This document shows positions 33,729 through 40,753 of a stretch of DNA of 64,000 nt, piece after piece; the stretch's first letter is position 1, and each line of letters starts with the position of its first letter. The stretch spans positions 124,001-188,000 of the forward strand of contig CANSAE010000001.1 of NCBI GenBank assembly GCA_947644595.1, given 5' to 3'. The position numbers and the translations under genes were made by a program. The notes beneath the pieces were generated by a model. The model was given only the letters and a program-made list of their open reading frames with translations, was not told where the DNA came from and made no database searches. Source of the stretch: an uncultured Clostridia bacterium (GTDB lineage Bacteria; Bacillota; Clostridia; Oscillospirales; Oscillospiraceae).

Positions 33729-34505
33729 TCATCTGTTTTTGATTTCAGTTATTATAGCATATATTGCCGAAGAAAGAAAGTCCGGATAATATTTTCCCAC
33801 ATCACTGTGTTCCGGGTAGTCCGCTATGTTTTCATACACGGTCATACCGGAGAATTTCAAATCTGCAAGCAAGTCTCGAATGTGTTTTTCATATGTATGT
33901 TCCCGATTGGAATAGTGCAGGCAGCAGAGTTGTGTGCCGGCCAAAGTATTCTTCAAAATCTTCTGTTCCAGCCGATGATCCAAAGCGGCTATTCTTTCTG
34001 CTGTGTATTCTCCTATGATATCAACGAGATTCGGACGATTTATCGGTTTATCCAAATAAGAGCCCAAACGATATTGCGGTGCACCGGCAAGAATGATCGC
34101 ATTTGGAAATTCAATCCCGAAATTGATTGCACTGTACCCACCTTTACTGGACCCAATAAACAGCACGCGCGTAGGAGACAATCGGTGGATAAATTCTTGA
34201 ATCAGCTGATGGGTCAGGCGTTCCACATTATATTGGCCATACTCTCCCAGATAATAGCTTCCCCGACCATTCGGTGCAAAATCATCTTTGATAAACAGTC
34301 GGTGGATATTGAACCGGCCGCAGGTGCGTACATAGTTATATCGTGCTTCCTTATCATGGCAGCCTTGAAACCCGATCAGAAGCAGATTTGCCGCATCAGG
34401 TCTGTGAGGATCCATCGGAAAATACATATATTTTAATCGGGTCCCTTCTCCCTTCCATGTTCGCTCATGAAACAGTTGAAAAATACGCTGCTGGATCCGT
34501 TTCAT
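33729..34505 (-). CDS. Alpha/beta-hydrolase-fold protein, unassigned
   Basis: A 258-residue soluble protein. The stretch RVLFIGSSKGGYSAINFG (around residue 130) is a nucleophile elbow (GxSxGG) of an alpha/beta hydrolase. An acid may be in the last third, and a histidine is present in DYPEHSDVGKYYPDF near the C-terminus. The surroundings resemble proteins of the Asp2/capsule-synthesis (XcbB/CpsF-like) group, but this is a weak impression. The start is ATG 34505 with AGAGAGGTGAG upstream. A small membrane protein gene follows with near-overlap, so they form a two-gene unit. The substrate is unknown. Confidence 0.6.
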   Translation of the reverse strand: MKRIQQRIFQLFHERTWKGEGTRLKYMYFPMDPHRPDAANLLLIGFQGCHDKEARYNYVRTCGRFNIHRLFIKDDFAPNGRGSYYLGEYGQYNVERLTHQLIQEFIHRLSPTRVLFIGSSKGGYSAINFGIEFPNAIILAGAPQYRLGSYLDKPINRPNLVDIIGEYTAERIAALDHRLEQKILKNTLAGTQLCCLHYSNREHTYEKHIRDLLADLKFSGMTVYENIADYPEHSDVGKYYPDFLSSAIYAIITEIKNR

Positions 34506-34659
34506 GCTCTCACCTCTCTTTGCTGAATAGTATAGCATTGTTGACCCAGTTTTGTCACGAAAATCATCGAAAATTCATGAAAAGCGGCTATTGATGTTTC
34601 TGACAAAAAGATGTAGGATAAATTGTATTCATTTTACATAGAAAGGATCGTGTTCCCAT

Positions 34660-36036
34660 ATGGCAAAAACCTATGAACTTGATATGACATCGGGCCCTTT
34701 GCTAAAGAAGATGGTCCTGTTTACCGTCCCGATCTTACTCTCTGGCGTACTGCAACTGCTGTTCAACGCCGCTGACATCATTGTGGTCGGAAAATTTGCC
34801 GGAGACAATGCTATGGCCGCCGTTGGGTCCACATCTTCCCTGGTAGCGTTACTCACAAATTTGTTTATCGGAATCTCTGCTGGCGCTAATGTTGCCGTTG
34901 CAAATTTTTACGGGGCCCATGATGATGAAGCCATCAGCGAAACAGTCCACACATCCATTGTCATCAGCATCATCGGTGGAACAGTGCTTCTGGGAATCGG
35001 TCTGATTTTTGCCCGGCCTATTTTGGAAATGATGGACTCTCCGGAAACAGTCCTTCCCTTATCCACACTGTATCTGCGTATCTTTTTCCTTGGAATGCCG
35101 GCGATGCTGCTGTTCAACTTCTGCGCCTCAATTCTTCGGGCTTGCGGAGATTCAAAGCATCCTCTCTATTATCTGGCACTGGCAGGCGTTTTAAATGTGT
35201 TGATGAACTTGTTTTTCGTGATTGTCCTGCATATGTCTGTTGCGGGTGTTGCGCTGGCTACCATTCTGTCACAGCATATTTCTACATTTCTCATTCTTCG
35301 CCAAATGGTCAAAAGCAATAGCGCAATCAAAATCCAGTTCCGCAAGTTACGGATATCCAAATCCAAGCTGATTCGCATTCTCCGTGTAGGTGTTCCTGCC
35401 GGGATTCAGAGTTCTCTCTTTGCGTTATCAAATGTCATTATACAGTCTGCCGTAAATTCTTTCGGCGATACCATCATGGCGGCTAACGCAGCCTCTGCCA
35501 ATATTGAAGGTTTTGTTTATATCTCAATGAATGCCGTTCATCAGGCTGCAATGAATTTTTCCGGGCAGAATTACGGTGCCGGCCATTATCAGCGATTACA
35601 TAAGGTGCTGTTGGAAAGTTTGGCCTTTGTCACTGTTATTGGTGTGGTTTTAGGGGTATCAGCATATCGATTTGGAAATTTTCTGCTGTATATCTATACA
35701 GATAATCCTATCGTAGTGGAATATGGCCTAGGCCGGTTGAAGATCGTCAGTCAACTGTATTTTCTGTGCGGCTGGATGGATGTGATCGTTGGCGTTATGC
35801 GAGGTATGGGTTATGGTATCATGCCTATGATTGTCTCCATTTTTGGCTCGTGTGCTTTGCGGGTAGTTTGGGTATATACGGTTTTTCAAGTCCATCGCAC
35901 ACTCACAGTCTTGTATATGAGTTGGCCTGTTACATGGATCATTACATTTACGATCCACTTACTTTGTTACGGCGGCATTTGGATGCTCCATCACAAAGAA
36001 TATCGGGAGCGAGAACAATTTGAGCCCAGTGCCTGA
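34660..36036 (+). CDS. MATE-family efflux transporter
   Basis: A 458-residue, 12-helix MATE protein with the characteristic opening GPLLKKMVLFTVPILLSGVL and LFNAADIIVVGKFAGDNAMAAVGSTSSL, plus a second MatE half (VGVPAGIQSSLFALSNVIIQSAVNSFG). This is the NorM/DinF-like clostridial subgroup, distinct from the MATE gene at 22504. Export of cationic drugs or metabolites is the family role. AAGGA lies 12 bases before the ATG, which is rather far. A DMT transporter gene follows after 25 bases on the same strand. Confidence 0.88.
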   Translation: MAKTYELDMTSGPLLKKMVLFTVPILLSGVLQLLFNAADIIVVGKFAGDNAMAAVGSTSSLVALLTNLFIGISAGANVAVANFYGAHDDEAISETVHTSIVISIIGGTVLLGIGLIFARPILEMMDSPETVLPLSTLYLRIFFLGMPAMLLFNFCASILRACGDSKHPLYYLALAGVLNVLMNLFFVIVLHMSVAGVALATILSQHISTFLILRQMVKSNSAIKIQFRKLRISKSKLIRILRVGVPAGIQSSLFALSNVIIQSAVNSFGDTIMAANAASANIEGFVYISMNAVHQAAMNFSGQNYGAGHYQRLHKVLLESLAFVTVIGVVLGVSAYRFGNFLLYIYTDNPIVVEYGLGRLKIVSQLYFLCGWMDVIVGVMRGMGYGIMPMIVSIFGSCALRVVWVYTVFQVHRTLTVLYMSWPVTWIITFTIHLLCYGGIWMLHHKEYREREQFEPSA

Positions 36037-36061
36037 ATCATACTTTGAAGGAAACTGATAA

Positions 36062-36964
36062 ATGAACAATCAAACAATGAAAGGAACCCTTATGCTGATG
36101 CTGACAGCCCTTATTTGGGGGTGCGCTTTTGTAGCACAGAGCATGAGCATGGATTATATTGACCCTTTTACGTTCCAATGCGTGCGCTCTTTGTTAGGCT
36201 CAGCGGTGTTGGTTCCTGTATTTTTAATACTTGACCGCAAAAAGCAGAATACAACTGTATCCGGCCCTACAAAGGAGCAACAGAAAACGCTCTGGAAGGC
36301 CGGACTTGTCTGCGGCAGCATTATGACCGTAGCAGCCAATTTGCAGCAAATCGGTATTCAATACACCACAGCGGGTAAGGCTGGATTTATTACTGCGATG
36401 TACATACTCTTAGTGCCGATCTTTGGCCTATTTCTCCACAAAAAGGTCTCACCGCGGCTGTGGCTCTGTGTTTTAATTGCACTGTCAGGTTTATATTTGC
36501 TGTCTGTAACGGAAGGCTTTTCCTCCATTGGGAAAGGCGATATTTATGTATTATTGTGCGCAATAGCCTTCTCTTTTCATATTATGGCAGTCGACTATTA
36601 TGCACCGTTGGTAGACGGAGTACGGCTATCCTGCATTCAATTTTTGATTTGCGGTGTTCTGTCCGGTCTGCTGATGTTCCTGAAGGAAACGCCAAATATA
36701 AATAACATCTTGGAGGCCGCTGTACCTATTTGTTATTCCGGAATACTGTCCTGCGGGGTTGCATATACGCTTCAAATCATTGGGCAAAAATATACCAAAC
36801 CAACAGTGGCATCCCTGATAATGAGTTTGGAATCAGTATTTGCTGTATTAGCTGGTATTTTAATTTTGAAAGAAATCCCCACCCAGCGAGAAGCACTAGG
36901 GTGTATACTGATGTTTTTGGCCATTATGTTTGCGCAGTTGCCAGATAAGCAAAAAGAAAATTGA
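36062..36964 (+). CDS. DMT-family (EamA) transporter
   Basis: A 300-residue membrane protein with ten helices in two EamA repeats. The first opens GTLMLMLTALIWGCAFVAQS; the second contains SCGVAYTLQIIGQKYTKPTVASLIMSLESVFAVLAG-type residues near 235-270. Members carry amino acids, nucleosides or other metabolites; the substrate is not predictable. It follows the MATE gene with 25 bases between, so they are probably one transcript. The tRNA-Thr gene lies 64 bases downstream on the same strand. Confidence 0.87.
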   Translation: MNNQTMKGTLMLMLTALIWGCAFVAQSMSMDYIDPFTFQCVRSLLGSAVLVPVFLILDRKKQNTTVSGPTKEQQKTLWKAGLVCGSIMTVAANLQQIGIQYTTAGKAGFITAMYILLVPIFGLFLHKKVSPRLWLCVLIALSGLYLLSVTEGFSSIGKGDIYVLLCAIAFSFHIMAVDYYAPLVDGVRLSCIQFLICGVLSGLLMFLKETPNINNILEAAVPICYSGILSCGVAYTLQIIGQKYTKPTVASLIMSLESVFAVLAGILILKEIPTQREALGCILMFLAIMFAQLPDKQKEN

Positions 36965-37028
36965 TTTTTCCGCTATGTTATGGTTGACTTTGTCTCTGCC
37001 TTATGATAGAATACCAACGCATTGAAAT

Positions 37029-37104
37029 GCTGGTATAGCTCAGTCGGTAGAGCAGCTGATTCGTAATCAGCAGGTCGTGTGTTCGAGTCACATTACCAGC
37101 TCCA
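37029..37104 (+). tRNA. tRNA-Thr (CGU anticodon), island integration site
   Basis: A complete 76-nt tRNA with encoded CCA. Acceptor arm GCTGGTA/TACCAGC, D-arm GCTC/GAGC, anticodon arm GCTGA-TTCGTAA-TCAGC (anticodon CGT, reads ACG), T-arm GTGTG-TTCGAGT-CACAT. The first acceptor pairs and the discriminator T are normal. Its 3' part is repeated at 48251 and 55559, so it is the attachment site used by the elements that follow; the tRNA stays whole because the element restores the 3' end. Confidence 0.95.
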
Positions 37105-37108
37105 AAAA
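37060..37108 (+). repeat. att site 1 (left end of island, inside tRNA-Thr)
   Basis: A 49-base direct repeat starting TTCGTAATCAGCAGGTCG and ending ACCAGCTCCAAAAA, from the anticodon loop to just past the CCA. Identical copies are at 48251-48299 and 55559-55607. It is immediately followed by a terminator-like perfect palindrome at 37109-37136 with a T-run. Confidence 0.92.
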
Positions 37109-37140
37109 GGCCCTGAAATCTGCAGATTTCAGGGCCTTTT
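37109..37140 (+). terminator. Terminator following att 1 / tRNA-Thr
   Basis: A perfect palindrome, GGCCCTGAAATCTG / CAGATTTCAGGGCC, then a T-run. It stops tRNA-Thr transcription and belongs to element A, since the counterpart hairpins after att 2 and att 3 differ in sequence. Confidence 0.85.
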
Positions 37141-37180
37141 TGCGTGTTTTGGGAACTTTGCGGGGGTGGGCTGTTTTCGC

Positions 37181-37200
37181 TGACCCACATCGTGACCCAC
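37181..37200. repeat. Paired TGACCCAC repeats, element A left end
   Basis: TGACCCAC at 37181-37188 and 37193-37200, spaced 12 bases start to start, about 75 bases from the att core. An equivalent pair is at 48116-48135. They are candidate arm-type binding sites of the integrase. Confidence 0.6.
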
Positions 37201-37244
37201 ACGGTGAAATGGCTGGAAAGGTCTGGAGAGCACCAAACTGGATT

Positions 37245-38396
37245 TTACATGACCTGCGCCATGAACTCCCCCATTTTCTCCGCCGCTTCGTCCTGGGCCT
37301 GCCATGTGGCGTGGGTATATGTGCGGAGAGTGAATCCGGCATCGTAGTGGCCGAGCATTGAAGAGACTGTTTTCACATCCACGCCGTTTTGTAGAGCTGT
37401 CGTTGCGAAGGTGTGCCGTAGGTCATGGAATCGAATGTGTTCCAGTCCCGCATCTTTCAGGATTTTCTTGTGGAGGTTCACCACGGAATCGGGATGGTAC
37501 ATCTCCCCTGTTTTCGGAGATGGAAACATGTATGGGTTGTCCGGGTGCTTCTCGTGTTCTTGGACGAGGAAGTCAACTGCTTCTTGGGGTATAGATATCC
37601 TGCGGACGGAGGTTTCCGTCTTTGGACGAGTGATGGTGATTTTGCCATTTCTCACCGCTGCTTGTTTGCTGACCGAGATGGTTCTTTGCTCGGCATCTAA
37701 GTCATCCCACAGAAGTGCCACCAATTCTCCCTTTCTAAGGCCCGTGGTCAGTTCCAGATAGAACATGGGCAACACTCCCCTTTCCTCTGCGGCTTTCAGG
37801 TATGCGCCCATGCTCTCTGCAGGTAGGATTTTCATTTCCTGCTTTTCTATCTTCGGTATAATGCAATCCTCTGTGGGATTTCGCAAAATCAACCGTTCCT
37901 TGACAGCTCTGTCAAGGGCATTGTGCATCATCATGTGGATGCCCCGGACTGTGGCGTTGCTCAGTCCGGGGCTCTTTTCCCTCTGCACTTCACGGAGCCT
38001 TCCGTTTTCCAGCAGGTCTTTGTACATCTTCTGGATATCCCTTGAGGTAAGCTGTGTCAGTTTAATCTCTCCGATTCGAGGGATGACATGGGATTCGATA
38101 TTCCGGTGATAATAGTCCGCTGTCCGGGGACGGATATTGGGCTTGGCATAGAGTTCGTACCAAGTTCGCAGCCACGATGCTACCGTATACTCATCCGCCC
38201 GAATCAAATCCAAGGCTTTGGCTTCTTCTATGGCTGCTTTCATCTTTTCTTTGACTTCGGCCTGCGTCTTACCGAGGACATTCTTGATGATGCGCTTCCC
38301 TGTTTTCGGGTCGTACCCAACCGTGTACCGACCTTCCCAGCGTCCGTCCGCTCGTTTGCGGATGTTCCCTTCACCATTTGCTCTGCGTTTTGCCAT
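37245..38396 (-). CDS. int: Tyrosine integrase of element A
   Basis: A 383-residue Tn916-type integrase. The N-terminal arm-binding domain (about 1-55, GEGNIRKRADGRWEGRYTVG) precedes the SAM-like core-binding domain (about 65-165) and the catalytic domain with TTGLRKGELVALLW (Arg), HDLRHTFATTAL (H-x-x-R), GHYDAGFTLRTYTH (His and nucleophile Tyr). It is complete. It points toward the att site 140 bases away, the normal place for an integrase targeting a tRNA 3' end. Its last 430 bases and the downstream sequence to 37161 are identical, as far as I can see, to the integrase fragment of element B. Confidence 0.95.
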   Translation of the reverse strand: MAKRRANGEGNIRKRADGRWEGRYTVGYDPKTGKRIIKNVLGKTQAEVKEKMKAAIEEAKALDLIRADEYTVASWLRTWYELYAKPNIRPRTADYYHRNIESHVIPRIGEIKLTQLTSRDIQKMYKDLLENGRLREVQREKSPGLSNATVRGIHMMMHNALDRAVKERLILRNPTEDCIIPKIEKQEMKILPAESMGAYLKAAEERGVLPMFYLELTTGLRKGELVALLWDDLDAEQRTISVSKQAAVRNGKITITRPKTETSVRRISIPQEAVDFLVQEHEKHPDNPYMFPSPKTGEMYHPDSVVNLHKKILKDAGLEHIRFHDLRHTFATTALQNGVDVKTVSSMLGHYDAGFTLRTYTHATWQAQDEAAEKMGEFMAQVM

Positions 38397-38408
38397 GCTT
38401 GTCCCTCC

Positions 38409-38813
38409 TCAGTCCATAATACCGACCTTATTGCCGTTCTCATATATGTTCTCGTCGTAGATTACCGTCCCCTCACCTTGACTTTCCAGCCATCCGAAAC
38501 CTTCCACATAGACCATATCGCCAGTTTGCACAGGCTGCGTGACGGTAGGCGCTGGAACAGGGGTGGGAGCAGGCATTGGCGTAGGTGCCGGGGTCGGAGT
38601 AGATGTCTCCACAGGGGATGTTATTGGCGTGATGATTTCTATGATCGTTTCTTCGATTTCCGCTTCTGAGATTTCAATCTTCGGCATCGACGTTGCGTTC
38701 ACTTCCACTCGCGGCGGTGTGGGCGTAGGCTCCGCTTCTCTGTCTGTCCGGTCACCCAGGCCGATGTATAGCACTGTACCAAGGATGATAGCGGGTATAA
38801 TTACTTTTTTCAT
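38409..38813 (-). CDS. Pro/Thr-rich single-pass membrane protein
   Basis: A 134-residue protein with an N-terminal membrane anchor (KKVIIPAIILGTVLYIGLG), a long low-complexity stretch (TPTPAPTPMPAPTPVPAPTV, about 78-97), and a conserved-looking C-terminal segment GDMVYVEGFGWLESQGEG. Similar proteins accompany integrases and relaxases in Firmicute elements (possibly the DUF6550 group, not certain). The C-terminal part would lie outside the membrane. ATG 38813 has AAGGAG at 9 bases. It ends 12 bases before the integrase start, so both are probably one transcript. Confidence 0.7.
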   Translation of the reverse strand: MKKVIIPAIILGTVLYIGLGDRTDREAEPTPTPPRVEVNATSMPKIEISEAEIEETIIEIITPITSPVETSTPTPAPTPMPAPTPVPAPTVTQPVQTGDMVYVEGFGWLESQGEGTVIYDENIYENGNKVGIMD

Positions 38814-38955
38814 GTGATTCAGCTCCTTCGTTTTTGGTAGCCACAACACATACCAGACCTCGATTGAAATATCCATAGCTTCGGCGCAGAGTTATCAGAC
38901 CAGACACACTTTCGGGAAATTTTTTCTTTGTTTATTGCGGCGCAAATTTTGAGGG

Positions 38956-40181
38956 TCACATCATCGCTGTAATATCACCTATCTTGTGTCCCATTGCCAG
39001 TTGCTTTCTCATGAGCTTTTTCCACCGCTTTCGGTCAATACGGTGCGGAATCGTAGTAGTGTCTTTTACGGGAACAGTGGGAGAAATACGTCCCAGAGCT
39101 TCGCCAAATTGTAGAACAGCGCCCATAACGCCAATAAGACGGGCGGAACGAGTAATAGAAACGGGCTGAAATGAAATTCCGGCAGTCTGATTTTCGCCAG
39201 AGAAAAGGATTTCTCGTTCTTCCTCCCAGCCTGTTCCACCGTCTGCCGCAACGCCTGCACAGAACGCGTCAGTTCCTCTATTTGGGCGTAGGTGGGGTAG
39301 TCCATCGGTTTTTTGGAGATGTCCCACAGAATGGCTGTCAGCTCGTTCCAGTCCTCTTGCGACGGAGTCCATGCTATAGCCGGACGGTTCCGTTGTTTCA
39401 ATCCCTCCATGGATAATCTCTGCTCGGTTGCGGAACTCATGCTCCATCATCTCCTTTTTGTATTTTGATTCGTGTAAACGGTCGTCCCGGCACTTCATCC
39501 CGTTTGGGCAGGTGTAGGTGATGCTTTTACGGGTATCTGTCCATTTCACGTCATAGCCTTCGGACTTCATCAAGGCGATGAAGTCCTCTTTGCTTCTGGC
39601 AAATCTCATACACTCGTCGATGACGAACATGAGCTGCAGTTTCCAGCTTTCGCCTTTCACTGCCGAGCGGTATTCCCTGCTGCTCATTCCCTGAGATTTC
39701 TTTTCCTGTTGCGGAGGCAAAACGGATAGACCGTGAGCTATGCAAATCTCATCCGAGATGGGCCGCAGCTTCGCCAGTGTAGTCGGTCCCTGTCGGAGCA
39801 TTTTGCCGCTCTCGTAGCAAACTGCATTGATGACGAAATGGGAATGGATGTGGTCAGCGTCTACATGGGTCGCAACCACCACTTCGCTTTCCGGCCATGC
39901 TTTTTCTCCGCAAATTCCTTTGCGATCTCATGGGCTTGTTCAGGCGTGACAGGATCCCTCGGATGGAACGACTGCACATAATGATGAAAATACATAGAGC
40001 TTGTCTTATGGTGCAGCTTTCGTGTGGCCGTGAATTCTTGAAAGCAGAATTGCGGGGAGCAGTTCAGCCCGCTCACGAAGCTGCCATTTTCTGTTTTCTT
40101 CTCTTGGGCTATGTATTGTAAAACGCCTTTCATGGCGCTGGTGGACTGCGCCTTGTTTGGAATAAATGTTACGGTTGCCAT
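38956..40181 (-). pseudogene. Relaxase (MobA/MobL-type), split by a -1 frameshift
   Basis: The N-part (start ATG 40181, stop at 39861) has MATVTFIPNKAQSTSAMKGVLQYI and a relaxase core. At 39894-39898 a run of five A bases (GAGAAAAAGCATGG) throws the frame. The -1 frame continues with AWPESEVVVATHVDADHIHSHFVIN, which contains the histidine triad of the relaxase, and runs to 38956. One more A would restore a single protein of about 408 residues. This could be mutation, a homopolymer sequencing error, or ribosomal slippage, although the site is not a canonical heptamer. Without both halves joined, the nuclease (tyrosine from N-part, HxH from C-part) cannot assemble. Confidence 0.8.
39066..39440 (-). 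CDS. Small coiled-coil membrane protein nested in the relaxase gene
   Basis: A 124-residue frame wholly inside the relaxase C-terminal coding region, in a different frame. It has its own AAAGGAG 10 bases before ATG 39440. The predicted product looks protein-like: a soluble helical region, a coiled coil (about 55-85, TYAQIEELTRSVQALRQTVE) and a strong C-terminal membrane helix (FHFSPFLLLVPPVLLALWAL). The relaxase frame at the same place also looks coding, so this would be a true overlap. The function is unknown. Tail-anchored proteins are plausible accessory factors of relaxosomes or transfer. Confidence 0.5.
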   Translation of the reverse strand: MSSATEQRLSMEGLKQRNRPAIAWTPSQEDWNELTAILWDISKKPMDYPTYAQIEELTRSVQALRQTVEQAGRKNEKSFSLAKIRLPEFHFSPFLLLVPPVLLALWALFYNLAKLWDVFLPLFP

Positions 40182-40498
40182 CAGTGTTTCTCCATTGATA
40201 TCAATGCGTTAATCTGTTCGTAGATACCGTTCATTTGCTCTGTCAGGCGGGAAAGGTCCACAACGTCTACCTGTCCCATATTCGCCAGCGTGGTTAGCTG
40301 ATTGAGATTCCTGCCGATGGCCTTCATCTCATGGACGATTTCTTTCAGCCCCTCCACTCGGATGATCTTGTGTTTCAGAACTGCGGCCCGAACATACGTT
40401 CCGACGGTCATCTGCGCTGTACTTGCTTTGGTTGTAATGATCTGGTGTTCCTCTGGAGAAACCCGAAACGTGATGCGCTTATCTTTGTTCTGGCTCAT
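40181..40498 (-). CDS. mobC: Mobilisation relaxosome protein MobC
   Basis: A 105-residue MobC-type protein with an N-terminal ribbon-helix-helix-like part (DKRITFRVSPEEHQIITTKA) and the MobC signature IGRNLNQLTTLANMGQVD. MobC helps open DNA at oriT for the relaxase. The start is ATG 40498 with GGAGGAAACC upstream; the open frame runs further up into the oriT-like repeats but that part is non-coding. Its stop (TGA) shares one base with the relaxase ATG, so the two are coupled. Confidence 0.88.
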   Translation of the reverse strand: MSQNKDKRITFRVSPEEHQIITTKASTAQMTVGTYVRAAVLKHKIIRVEGLKEIVHEMKAIGRNLNQLTTLANMGQVDVVDLSRLTEQMNGIYEQINALISMEKH

Positions 40499-40523
40499 GG
40501 TTTCCTCCGTTCCAAAAGTGGGT

Positions 40524-40613
40524 CCGGGCTTCCGCCCGGAATCGCCGGATTCCGGCGAGCACAAGTCCGACATTGTCGGACTTGTGCTCTGCTTGCCTAC
40601 CCAAACGGGTAGG
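40524..40613. other. oriT: Candidate oriT: cluster of four inverted repeats
   Basis: Directly upstream of mobC there are four hairpins in 90 bases: CCGGGC/GCCCGG (40524-40539), CGCCGGA/TCCGGCG (40543-40557), a perfect 15-base GAGCACAAGTCCGAC/GTCGGACTTGTGCTC (40557-40589), and CCTACCC/GGGTAGG (40596-40613). Dense inverted repeats next to mobC-relaxase are typical of transfer origins. The deletion junction in element B falls at the equivalent of the last hairpin. The nick site is not identified. Confidence 0.55.
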
Positions 40614-40705
40614 TTTGTCATTCTGTCCCTGTTCTCAGACTTTCCAAGTTTATTCTCTCATGTTTGACACCCGAAAACGAACCTTTCCTGTCGAGAAGAA
40701 AAAAT

Positions 40706-40737
40706 AAAAGACTGTGTTCGTCTGAACACAGTCTTTT
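40706..40737 (-). terminator. Terminator after hsdR
   Basis: AAAAGACTGTGTTC / GAACACAGTCTTTT with a GTCT loop. A degenerate copy sits in element B at about 49134-49165. Confidence 0.85.
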
Positions 40738-40753
40738 CACTCATATTTTCGGT

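Noticed and set aside
39894-39898. Programmed -1 frameshift in the relaxase
   Set aside because: The zero-frame codons GAG AAA AAG do not form a canonical slippery heptamer, and I saw no downstream stimulatory hairpin, so mutation or read error is more likely. It is kept only as a remote possibility.
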